Shown piece by piece: positions 55,302 through 64,000 of a stretch of DNA of 64,000 nucleotides. Origin of the DNA: Hydractinia symbiolongicarpus (lineage: Eukaryota > Cnidaria > Hydrozoa > Anthoathecata > Hydractiniidae); assembly GCF_029227915.1 (NCBI RefSeq), contig NC_079882.1, positions 13,042,501 through 13,106,500 of the forward strand, written 5' to 3'. A program made the position numbers and the translations under genes. The stretch's first letter is position 1. Every line of letters starts with the position of its first letter. Below the pieces are notes generated by a model. It was not told where the DNA came from and made no database searches. It saw only the letters and a program-made list of their open reading frames with translations.

Positions 55302-55379
55302 AGTAGTAGTAGGGAGTCAATATAATTACATTTGACCTCCTTTGACACCTTTACCCCCTGAAACCCCCGCTTCCACCAC

Positions 55380-55578
55380 CTCCATGTGTACCAGGGCGTT
55401 TCAAGAGTACCCCTGGCTGCTCCAGCATGTCCCAGAAGCTTTCAAGACCCTGAAAATGTGCTCTATGGACGGTTCTCTTGCAACTGGAATATGTCCCGGA
55501 GTATTTCAAATCTCGGGACGTGTCCCCCTGGGGATCATCATATACTCAGCTTTAATAAATGATGAAAAATCTTTTTGA
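55380..55578 (+). pseudogene. VPDHFKTQEMC-type repeat fragment, copy B
   Basis: 'MCTRAFQEYPWLLQHVPEAF' and 'TLKMCS' are repeat units of the same kind as in A and C. The 5' part is missing and later units are eroded. Confidence 0.55.
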
Positions 55579-55594
55579 ATGAGTATATAAATAA

Positions 55595-55786
55595 ATGTGT
55601 TATACTCATTCAAAACTTGTTGATATAGTCGGAGATGCAGTAAATATGATTTTCATGGCCGGTATTGGTTTTACTCTACCCCTCTTGGCTTTTGCTTTGA
55701 TACAAGAATTGGAGAGGGGAAATGAACTTGAGTCAAGGTTCGAGCGGTACGTGGGGAGTACTTGTGAGTGTAATATAAATGAATAA
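55595..55786 (+). CDS. Small single-pass membrane protein, copy B
   Basis: 63 residues. A helix 'MIFMAGIGFTLPLLAFALIQ' is followed by a charged tail that ends CECNINE. The start ATGTGT follows GAGTATATAAATAA, a TATA-like box. Homologue of 32993-33169. Confidence 0.6.
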   Translation: MCYTHSKLVDIVGDAVNMIFMAGIGFTLPLLAFALIQELERGNELESRFERYVGSTCECNINE

Positions 55787-56236
55787 GAATAGGTTTCAGG
55801 ATTTATGCAATAGGATCGTTGAATTCAACCCCTTGCATGCTCCAATACACCCCCGGCTACTTCAAGACGCGAGAAATGTGCACCAAGGCAGTTCAGTTTT
55901 CTGGAGAAAAAGTTTGGCAAAGGCTTCGGACGTGCGAGGCCGAATTCGTTGAAGAACCCCAAGACGAAGAAGAACCTCGAGCTCGACTGCTAAAACGAAG
56001 AGCTCCGCTTGGCTGTCGAATTCAATGGGAACCAGCACTACAAATACACCAAGAGGTTCCATTCTTCCCCGGAAGTTTTTAAAGAGCAAAAGTATAGGGA
56101 TGTAATCAAGAGGCAATTATGTAAAGCCAGGGGCGTAAATCTGATAAAAGTTCCGTGTACTGAAAAGACAACATTCCCGGGTTCCTTGCAAAAGAATTGT
56201 CTTTGCGACAATCACGGTAGCCATAGACATAAATAG
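55779..56236 (+). pseudogene. Repeat plus Vsr/PD-(D/E)XK-like nuclease
   Basis: The ATG at 55779 overlaps the preceding stop. One repeat unit ('YTPGYFKTREMCTKAV') is followed, after a shift near 55895, by a basic linker and a nuclease-like domain: 'NLELDC' then 'ELRLAVEFNGNQHYKYTKRF' and 'VIKRQLCKARGVNLIKVPCT'. The D...E-F-N-G-x-Q-H and late L-I-x-V-P features fit short Vsr-like or PD-(D/E)XK nucleases of giant viruses. A TAA replaces one codon next to the catalytic Asp. No counterpart exists in copy A. It would nick or cut DNA. Confidence 0.65.
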
Positions 56237-56257
56237 CCGCAAATTTTTCAAATAAAC

Positions 56258-56416
56258 ATGCGAGAACAATGCGATGACAATGAAAAGATACTCAACACCT
56301 ATGACAGATGTCGCTGTGGACAGAGGTTCTTAATAAGGGGTAAGCTGCTCTGCTGGTACTGATGTCAGGACTACATCACGTATAATGGTGGTAGCTGTCC
56401 GTGTAATGCTAGTTGA
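56258..56416 (+). pseudogene. Zinc-ribbon protein, copy B
   Basis: 'MREQCDDNEKILNTYDRCRC' and 'GQRFLIRGKLLCWY' align with the copy A protein. A TGA (56360-56362) interrupts the CWYC motif, and the frame then continues to 'GGSCPCNAS'. Confidence 0.6.
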
Positions 56417-56440
56417 AGTTTTGTTTCCACAATAAAGAGG

Positions 56441-56977
56441 ATGTTGAAATTTGGAAACAAAACTGTAAAGTCTGAAGACTTTTACATCAATTCGAAACCG
56501 CTAAAAATTGAAGAAGTGAAGACTGAAAACATCATATTGAGCGATTCTATCCCAGCAAACAAAGGCAAGGATGAGCGCTTCGTGATTGGGTATTAGGAAC
56601 AAGACGGAAACCTGGGACCGTGATTGATCCTGACCCCTGAAAAGATCCGCTCAAAGGGTGTCTCTCAATACAGTGAGGGTTCCGCGCTAACTATGTCATT
56701 TGATCTAGCAAGCTATCCCGAGTGGTTGGCTAAATACGAAGAGATCTTGGACAAGGTGGAATCCCTGGAGGGGATTTGCTTCACCAATGCCAGCGTGAAA
56801 AAAAGGCGGTACCTCAGCACCAAGCTCAAGATGTGGGATGGTGAGATCAGAAAAAAATTCCATAAGAAGAAGATACCACAAAAAAGCTGTCAGTGTAAGG
56901 CCATCGTGAAACTAGTGAGTATCTACAGGCAAGGGCGCAACTACTACGCACAGACCTACTTGGATGAGTGTAAATAA
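56441..56977 (+). pseudogene. ~170-residue conserved Polinton protein, copy B
   Basis: ATG 56441 follows AATAAAGAGG. In-frame TAG (56594) and TGA (56621) interrupt an otherwise complete frame that ends 'GRNYYAQTYLDECK'. The rest aligns with copies A and C, including 'EGSALTMSFDLASYPEWLAK'. This copy has the full C-terminal third without a stop. Confidence 0.6.
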
Positions 56978-57064
56978 AAAGAGGTTGAAGGATACGGCAC
57001 TTGCTACTTCAGTGACTCTGATGGCGATGAGGGCTTCACTGTCTTGTAAGTGGCTTGTCGAGGC

Positions 57065-57096
57065 TTTTGGTATGCTGTTGATCCAGCATACCAAAA
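57065..57096. terminator. 13 bp hairpin before the SAP-like gene
   Basis: TTTTGGTATGCTG and CAGCATACCAAAA are perfect arms around TTGATC. It lies in the 124 bp between two plus-strand genes, 5 nt before the next ATG. Confidence 0.55.
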
Positions 57097-57101
57097 CAAA
57101 C

Positions 57102-57368
57102 ATGAACGTTCCCGCCTTGAAAAAAGAAGCGAAAGCACTAAAGATCCGTAACTACTCAACTATGAATAGGGGTCCTCTTCTCGAAGCGATCCGCAAGGCA
57201 AAGTACAAGTCCGTCTCTATACAGACAGACGGTCCCTATTGCGAACCTTGCGTCAGGCTCGCGTGGCAGAAAAATCTCGAAGAATACTCGAGACAGCTCT
57301 CCGAAAAGCAGCGACGTGTCGTACATGATGGCGACCTCATCATCGACTATGATACTGGAGAAGTCTAG
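57102..57368 (+). CDS. SAP/Rho-N-like small protein, only in copy B
   Basis: 88 residues. 'VPALKKEAKALKIRNYSTMN' with 'RGPLLEAIRKAK' fits a SAP or Rho-N-type DNA/RNA-binding helix pair. A Cys pair ('YCEPCVRLAW') and an acidic tail follow. The frame could extend upstream to 56964, but the hairpin and position favour ATG 57102. No homologue is seen in copy A. Confidence 0.6.
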   Translation: MNVPALKKEAKALKIRNYSTMNRGPLLEAIRKAKYKSVSIQTDGPYCEPCVRLAWQKNLEEYSRQLSEKQRRVVHDGDLIIDYDTGEV

Positions 57369-57376
57369 TATGTTGT

Positions 57377-57954
57377 TCAACACACTCGATCTATGAATAA
57401 GCTGGCGGCTCCTCTAGGTACCGCTGACATACTGTGCAGATTGAAGTTTTTTGAGTAGTTCATCCTTAGCCTCTTCACAATAGTGATCCCACCAATAGCT
57501 ATGCAGAGGGGAGCTCCCAATCCTGATGCTAATGCCCCTATGCCAACACCCGAGGTGATAATACTTTGGTAAACTTTACCTTGTTATCGAAGGCCCGTCC
57601 AATAATGTCTTGCAGTGCTTGATCGATTATCACATCGTACCCCTCGTTGACACGGAGTCTACAGATTCCGTTCCTGAGTACGAAGAGCTTGATCCTCCCT
57701 CCCGGTTGGCTATTGACTATGGCCGCGAGATCCTCAATTCTATACAAACCCGGCGCAATCGAGATGGACACTTCCAAGTCCCTGACTTCGGTCGACTTAG
57801 ACCCCGCCTTATGGATGTTGATCTTGCTCTTAGTGAAAAGTTTCACCCACCTAGGCGGGATACTGATGGACTTTAGAGCGATCCTCGTGCCCTGCTATAG
57901 ATAAGGTTTGAATATCGTATGTTTCTCTATATCCGTGACGTAGAGTTGTCTCAT
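57377..57954 (-). pseudogene. Candidate minor virion protein (beta-rich), copy B
   Basis: The ATG at 57954 opens 'MRQLYVTDIEKHTIFKPYL', interrupted by TAG (about 57899). 'IALKSISIPPRWVKLF', 'SISIAPGLYRIEDLAAIV' and 'ICRLRVNEGYDVII' resemble a family found in animal Polintons with a P-G-x-Y-x-I-x-D-I motif, often suspected to be a minor capsid or fibre-like protein. After a shift near 57545 an apolar segment 'GVGIGALASGLGAPLCIAIG' follows. The assignment to a penton or fibre is unproven. Confidence 0.45.
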
Positions 57955-57971
57955 GTTTCTTTAAAGAAAAA
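57955..57971. promoter_or_regulatory. 17 bp divergent promoter with palindrome
   Basis: Only 17 bp separate the two divergent ATGs, and they contain the perfect palindrome TTTCTTTAAAGAAA (57956-57969). A symmetric element here suits coordinated two-way expression. Confidence 0.55.
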
Positions 57972-59253
<1,282 letters not shown>

Positions 59254-59285
59254 GTCTAATGTGTTTTGTCAACATACTAGACTCT

Positions 59286-60510
59286 TCATCGATTCTTTCC
59301 ACCCTTACTCCTCCTGTTACCTGCATACGCAATAACAATACCCACAGCAGTAGCCAAGGCCATGTACAAGTGCTTTGCCGCGAACTCAACAACTCTCGCT
59401 GCTATTCTGAAAAAAAACGAAACCACGCTGCCAATGATGCCGGGAAGAGCTGCACCTGCTTTGCCTGCTAAGTACTTCAGAAATCTCCCGAGTCTTTGAA
59501 GCTGTTTTTGTACGAAACCCTTGCCACCAGTCCCTCCTCCAGATGCAGCAGCTCCCCCGCCACCTCCCACAGTGAGTACGATGGTGGATATGAGCAGACT
59601 GATAGCCGAGACGATACTTGCTATCGTCAAGCCTTGTTCCTTGAAGAGAATCTTGAGCTTTTCCACGAGTGACGTGTCATCCCCCGCAATTTTCATCAAT
59701 GTCTCTTTGATATGTAGCAGCTGGCTTTGGGTGTTGGATGATAGTATACCATGTGCTTTTGCCGTGGCCTCTTTTTGTTCATGTAGTCTTTCAAGGCCTT
59801 CCTTCGCTTGCTTTATGTTTTCGTTTCAGATGGCTAGCTGTTCCTCAAATGCCCCAGGCGTGGCCTTCTTGCTCTGGAGTCTTTTTACCTTGGCTTCTTC
59901 TTTGTCGATCTCACTATCATAGAAGACCATCTTGCCTTTCAAGTGCTTGAGTTTACCCCTTATCATTTAAAGCTCACAGTTTAACCCTCTTCTTTCACGC
60001 TCTGTGATATCCCCGCCAAAGGAAGTATCTTCGATCAGGCTCTCCGTGTCATCGAGCACGTTCTCGAGTAGCGGCAACATTTCGATGTTATCAGCCTTTT
60101 CATTGACATTATCCAATTTGTTAAGGATCCCCTGGGCCATAGTCTTACTACCCTTGTTTGGCATTGTGGTATAGTCGGTGAAGCCTATGGCTACCATGCC
60201 TCCTTTACGTAAATCTCTCGCTATTGCTGTAGCGGTTTTAAATTCACCTTGTAGTTCGAACTGCCGTAATGTCTCGCGTTAGGTTGCTGCCTCAGCCCCT
60301 TACTTAGGTGTTTTTAAAGCGAGTCGACTTTTCCTTTGACCACCCCCCATTATGATTCTCTAGACTATCGCCTGTACCTGCACTACTGGCCCTCGGCTGC
60401 TCTTCTGTCGTAGAGCTGGGGAGATTGTCAGGCCTACTAAACTCCTCAGGCTCATTCTTGAATATCTTCCTCTGGCGTAAAGCCTTCGTTATCATATCCT
60501 GGATTTTCAT
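59286..60510 (-). pseudogene. Coiled-coil protein with C-terminal hydrophobic region, copy B
   Basis: ATG 60510 starts 'MKIQDMITKALRQRKIFKNE'. It is followed by a Ser/Pro-rich part, 'LIEDTSFGGDITERERRGLN', a long charged coiled coil, and from 59699 an open C-terminal third: 'EQGLTIASIVSAISLLISTI', a Gly-rich spacer, 'RFLKYLAGKAGAALPGIIGS' and a final apolar helix with basic end. Shifts or stops near 60300, 59965 and 59825 break it. The C-terminal part is the best conserved region against copy A. Confidence 0.65.
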
Positions 60511-60543
60511 CTATTTATTCAACACGCAATTCCCTACAAATAA
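60511..60543. promoter_or_regulatory. Divergent promoter between coiled-coil and capsid genes, copy B
   Basis: 33 bp with TTTATTCAA, TTCCCTA and ACAAATAA. Order and spacing agree with 36575-36611 in copy A although the flanking coding DNA has diverged. Confidence 0.6.
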
Positions 60544-61826
60544 ATGTACGGAACTAAGCTAGATCCTAACAAGGAAATCAAAACCATGCGGGCAATGAAG
60601 GGGAATAAGCAGCGTGTCAAGATCTACCACAACCCCAGTACGATTAACCAGAACGAAGACTTGTACGTGGACGTACCCAATTTGGGTAAAGATGATGTAA
60701 TTTTTCCAAGCTCTCTCAAACTCCAATTCGACCTGGAGCTCACAAGTAATAACACGAAGCGCCCCCATTGTCAGCAACATAAGCAAAGCCCTGGTTCAAA
60801 ACCTTCGCATAAGCTTGAACAGCCACGAAGCGCAGAACATCTCGGACTACAACACCCTGGCGGTGTATCGGGATCTGTGGATCCCAAAGTTTGACCGAGA
60901 GAACAACCTAATTCTAGAAGATATCAATCTCAATGATGGTACCATCAGAGCTCTACAAGTAAAAGCTAGCGACCATGTAGGAAATGATGCAGAAAAAGCG
61001 ATCGTGGCAGCTTACGGCAACACCTTTTGCATCCCTATCGGCAAAATGTTCAAGCTTACGAGGGATCTACCATTCTATCAAGCAGGCTTTCACAACAGGC
61101 TGCAGTTCGTAATAGATTTTGCAGTTCACGACCAAGTCATCAAGGATGCTGGTACGGCTACTCCGGGGTCTACCGCAGCCAAACCGGCTGACAGTGCGTA
61201 CAAGATCTCCAACATTTGCTTGGAATTTGACAAGGTTACCAACAAGGATCTCGCTAGTGCTATGATCTTAAGGTACAGAAAGTTCGCCCTATGAGCGTGT
61301 ACTACGCAGCAAGTTTATAACGATGAAGAAAGCCGACACCTCATACAACTTGCAAATCGACACCCCCACCAAGAGCTTGAAGGGTGTCTTACTACTATTC
61401 GTAGATCCCGACAAAGTGAAATCTTACAGTGGAGTCAATGAGGTCCTCTACAATCCAAAGATCGAGAAAATCACGATTACGGTGGAAGGTGAGCCGAATG
61501 AACTCTACTCGCATGCTATGCTCCCAAAAGATCATCTCGAGCAAATCATTGAACTCTTCCGATTCCACGATAGCAAAGTGACCATCGGTCAGTTCTTCAC
61601 GGAGCGCTACGCCCTGTTCATTGATTTCCGCAGTAGTCCAGATCACAGTCTCCATGGTTCTGACAGACCCTTGCAAAGTCTTAGCGATGGCATCACTTTG
61701 CACATGACCAAGAAAGATACCAAGAAATCTAACGATACAAGTGAGGGTATCCGCTGCTATGTGTACTTGCTCCAAGATGCGCAGTTGAACATCTTGGATG
61801 GGCGCTTCCACTCTGTAGAATATTAG
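60544..61826 (+). pseudogene. Candidate double-jelly-roll major capsid protein, copy B
   Basis: About 427 codons in three frames: 'MYGTKLDPNKEIKTMRAMKG', 'NPSTINQNEDLYVDVPNLGK' and, after a one-base insertion near 60764, 'ISDYNTLAVYRDLWIPKFDR', 'PFYQAGFHNRLQFVIDFAVH' and 'LASAMILRYRKFAL'. After another one-base shift near 61290 come 'LKGVLLLFVDPDKVKSYSG', 'YSHAMLPKDHLEQI' and 'DAQLNILDGRFHSVEY'. The middle region missing from copy A is complete here. Capsid identity rests on recalled cnidarian Polinton relatives and position between virion-type genes; the fold should be tested. Confidence 0.62.
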
Positions 61827-61833
61827 AATAAAG

Positions 61834-62226
61834 ATGGCAACTATTGGTGTACTCGTAGCAGGCGCAGCGATTAACGCGCTCGCGTTTAGCAGGTCTAATT
61901 TCCTATTCTCTAAGCTATCGGGGGATGGTGAGCGCAGCAGGCATGATAAAGCGATCGAACTACTCCAGGCTGACCAGGCAGCTTGGGTACGTCACAGACA
62001 GGCAAAGATCGACTGGTACAATCAGCAACGGGAGCTAAAGCGTCAAGCTAGCGAAAGTCTGAAGAAGTTTGATGAGGGTATGAGAGACTATTACATCGCG
62101 CCTATCGAGAAAGCTCCCAAACTATCCGACTACCATATACCTTCGAAGCAACAACAAGACGGCGAGCTCACGTTTATCGTAAGATCCTTGGCCCTCCTTG
62201 GTTTTGCAGCGTACAAGTACATGTAA
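61834..62226 (+). CDS. ~130-residue conserved protein, copy B (intact)
   Basis: ATG 61834 lies one base after AATAAA (61827-61832). An apolar N terminus ('MATIGVLVAGAAINALAF'), 'SRSNFLFSKLSGDGERSRHD', a long basic helix, 'DYHIPSKQQQDGELTFIV' and a C-terminal helix 'LALLGFAAYKYM'. It is one of few undamaged genes in the element. It always lies between capsid and integrase genes. Function unknown; membrane association is likely. Confidence 0.65.
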   Translation: MATIGVLVAGAAINALAFSRSNFLFSKLSGDGERSRHDKAIELLQADQAAWVRHRQAKIDWYNQQRELKRQASESLKKFDEGMRDYYIAPIEKAPKLSDYHIPSKQQQDGELTFIVRSLALLGFAAYKYM

Positions 62227-62234
62227 AGAACATT

Positions 62235-62259
62235 TTTTGACATTTAATAAATGTCAAAA
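62235..62259. promoter_or_regulatory. Palindrome over the integrase start codon
   Basis: TTTTGACATTTA-A-TAAATGTCAAAA is a perfect 12+1+12 palindrome containing the integrase ATG (62251). An AATAAA (62246-62251) is embedded. Copy A keeps an imperfect version (GCGTTTTTTTTAACA...TGTCAAAAACGC, about 38854-38892). Confidence 0.6.
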
Positions 62260-63251
62260 GCACATATAGTTACGACTGAGGAAGCTGAAAAGCTAAGTCA
62301 AATCTACTACTCTCCGGAACATCTCTGGACTGGTCGAAAAGCGATCAAATTACTCGCTGAACACTTTGGACTTTCTAAAAAGAGAGTTATTCACTGCCTC
62401 TCTCGCCAACTGCTCTGGCTCAGGCATATTCGAGGGCCCAAGCATATCAATTACCCTCATTTCACTATTACAAAGCCGAATGAAATGCACCAATTTGATT
62501 TGCTCTATATGCCTCATGACAAAGTCTATGAAAACACGTATAAATACATCCTCACAGGCATTGACGTGGCCTCGAGGTATAAGGTAGCTAGAACCCTGAG
62601 AACGAAAAAGGCTAGAGAGGTTGCGGACATGCTCAAGGATATTTACAAGGCAGGACTTCTCCGATATCCGAAGACCTTTCAGTCCAACAATGGTTCGGAA
62701 TTCAAGTCGGACGTGACAAAGCTGTTAGAAAGTAAAGAGGTCGAGATAAAGCGTGCAACTACCAAATACCACCACACTTTCACGGCGTTTGTCGAGTCGT
62801 ATAACAAGGTGCTTGCGGAGAGACTCTTCAAACCTCAAGATGCGCAAGAGCTTGCCTCTGACGAAACTAGTAGCGCTTGGGTTAAACACTTGTACACTAT
62901 CGTCAAAAGCATGAACAATTCCAAAACGGCTATGATCGACATGAAGCCTTCGAAAGCCATCAAGCTGAATGAAGTCCTGATGAAAAGTGAGCAGCACCCG
63001 AAGGAAAAGCCTCTACCGGATGACGGCTTATACTTGTATCTGCTGTAACCTGGAGAAGAGCACGGTGATGCTAAAAGACGCGAGACAGACGCTTGTCGGA
63101 GCAAGAAAACGTATAGACTGGACCGTATCGTGACAGGCACGAGGCTGTTATACTATCGGCAGATGGGCCTGATCGAAGCTTTGTGTCAGAGGAGTTGATG
63201 TTAATACCGGAGGGTGTTGAATTACCTCCGGAGCATGTAAAAGAGTGGTAA
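62251..63251 (+). pseudogene. Retroviral-type (rve) integrase, copy B
   Basis: The frame is open from ATG 62251 to a TAA at 63046-63048 that stands for the Gln codon of copy A. The core has 'MHQFDLLYMPHD' (first Asp), 'FQSNNGSEFKSD' in which the second catalytic Asp is Asn (AAC, 62686-62688), and 'TAFVESYNKVLAERLF' (Glu). After the stop, a C-terminal SH3-like stretch 'TGTRLLYYRQMG' and, in another frame, 'SFVSEELMLIPEGV' follow. The first 60 residues are HTH-like and complete. Activity is unlikely. Confidence 0.87.
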
Positions 63252-63293
63252 ATTGTTGATTTTGTGGCTTGTAGGAGCTACAAAAACTGTGAC

Positions 63294-63704
63294 TTAGTCC
63301 TCTACTGCTGGGACACCCAGGTCGTACAAGTCGTCTCGACCAAGATCGATAAGCTTGAAGTGGCATATGTATCGCTTCAAGTGTTCTTCTTCGATGAACT
63401 TATTGAGGGTGTGTACACCGTTGGGATTGTCAATGACGACAATCTCTTCGGAGTTTGGAAATTTCTCTTTGAACCAACTCCTCATCCTAGGGATATCGTG
63501 TCTTTGAATACGCGCTTCATAGTACGGGAAATCGTGGTATTTATCGCCGTTAGGTGTCGTATGCTTGAGAAAAATCATAATAACAATTTCCCCGGACTGT
63601 TCTGATTGAATGTATTGATCCAGCCATTCAAGCTCACTAGCCTTTTGTTTAATTAACTGGCGCTGCTCCTCAAGTTTCCTCTGTAATTTTGCAAGATAAT
63701 ACAT
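63294..63704 (-). CDS. BRO-like C-terminal domain with coiled coil, copy B
   Basis: 136 residues, intact. It starts directly with a coiled coil ('LAKLQRKLEEQRQLIKQKAS'), then 'IVIMIFLKHTTPNGDKYHDF', 'EEIVVIDNPNGVHTLNKFIE' and 'RYICHFKLIDLG'. It corresponds in place and layout to the C-terminal half of the copy A protein at 40407-41161, but the BRO-N-like half is absent. Role unknown. Confidence 0.5.
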   Translation of the reverse strand: MYYLAKLQRKLEEQRQLIKQKASELEWLDQYIQSEQSGEIVIMIFLKHTTPNGDKYHDFPYYEARIQRHDIPRMRSWFKEKFPNSEEIVVIDNPNGVHTLNKFIEEEHLKRYICHFKLIDLGRDDLYDLGVPAVED

Positions 63705-63796
63705 TTTTATCTTACTGTTTTGGGCCCCGGTTTTGGTACGAATAATCCATGCTACTCCACAAGCTTCCAGGCTCTGGGGTGCTCCAGCCTAACAAC

Positions 63797-64000
63797 CTAC
63801 AGGCAAGCGTGTTTGGACTTGCGCAGTCCTGCTTTAATCGAACCCCAATCGTTGATCATGTTGGTTTCTTCATCCACCAGCTTCATATCGCTGCGTTCGT
63901 GGGGGTACCAAAGGAACAGCTGCTTCTTCTGTCGGCGGAGTTTCTTTGGAAGAGCTGTATACGATTGAGTTAATAGCCATAGACTATGCCTTTTGTGCCT
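63797..64000 (-). CDS. Packaging ATPase C-terminus, copy B (runs off window)
   Basis: The stop is at 63797-63799. 'RHSLWLLTQSYTALPKKLRR' and 'KKQLFLWYPHERSDMKLVDE' match the copy A ATPase C-terminal part, here in one open frame. The Walker motifs lie beyond the window. Confidence 0.78.
   Translation of the reverse strand, partial: RHKRHSLWLLTQSYTALPKKLRRQKKQLFLWYPHERSDMKLVDEETNMINDWGSIKAGLRKSKHACL

Overview
The window is AT-rich animal DNA, most likely from a cnidarian and probably a hydrozoan. The evidence is short phase-consistent exons with GT..AG junctions, a multi-exon adhesion GPCR, and Polinton genes that match families I associate with cnidarian genomes. No database search was possible, so family names rest on motif recognition.

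Bases 1-19962 (minus strand) hold one large host gene: an adhesion-type GPCR. I place 19 exons, which code for a signal peptide, two tandem cadherin-like/Cys-rich exons, six Ig-like exons, a SEA domain, a hormone-receptor motif, a GAIN domain with a canonical HLT autoproteolysis site, and seven membrane helices. Every junction from exon 1 to exon 9 is phase 1. The introns and the flank to 25.3 kb contain small repeats, MITE-like foldbacks, a decayed pogo/Tigger transposase (22.1-23.6 kb) and a tRNA-derived SINE (24.7 kb).

Bases 25391-29263 hold a broken tyrosine-recombinase retrotransposon (DIRS/Ngaro type) in the order gag-like, RT/RNase H, YR. A MITE and a ~44 bp tandem array follow. Bases 29.8-32.3 kb are gene-poor.

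Bases 32275-64000 are dominated by three copies of one Polinton/Maverick lineage, visibly richer in GC than the host DNA. Copy A (32275-47802) is complete, with ~300-330 bp terminal inverted repeats that begin AGAGATG. It carries a protein-primed DNA polymerase B, a retroviral-type integrase, a packaging ATPase, a candidate major capsid protein, further candidate virion proteins, a BRO-like protein and small accessory genes. Every large gene in it is broken. Copy C (about 47803-49769) is only the left end of another element, inverted and abutting the right end of A. Copy B (about 55380 to beyond 64000) has lost its left terminus. It is better preserved, and its ATPase runs off the window; its polymerase, if present, lies outside.

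A and B share a backbone and the same divergent/convergent gene blocks, but they carry different nuclease cargo. A has a zinc-ribbon-repeat plus HNH gene between the capsid gene and the next gene. B has a Vsr/PD-(D/E)XK-like nuclease joined to a VPDHFKTQEMC-type repeat. Compact regulatory features recur: AATAAA signals overlapping the next start codon, hairpins at gene borders, and 17-37 bp divergent promoters with conserved motifs. Both integrases have lost the second catalytic aspartate by different substitutions.

A small host gene for a secreted 12-cysteine protein (53136-53483) and two non-autonomous DNA transposons lie between copies C and B.
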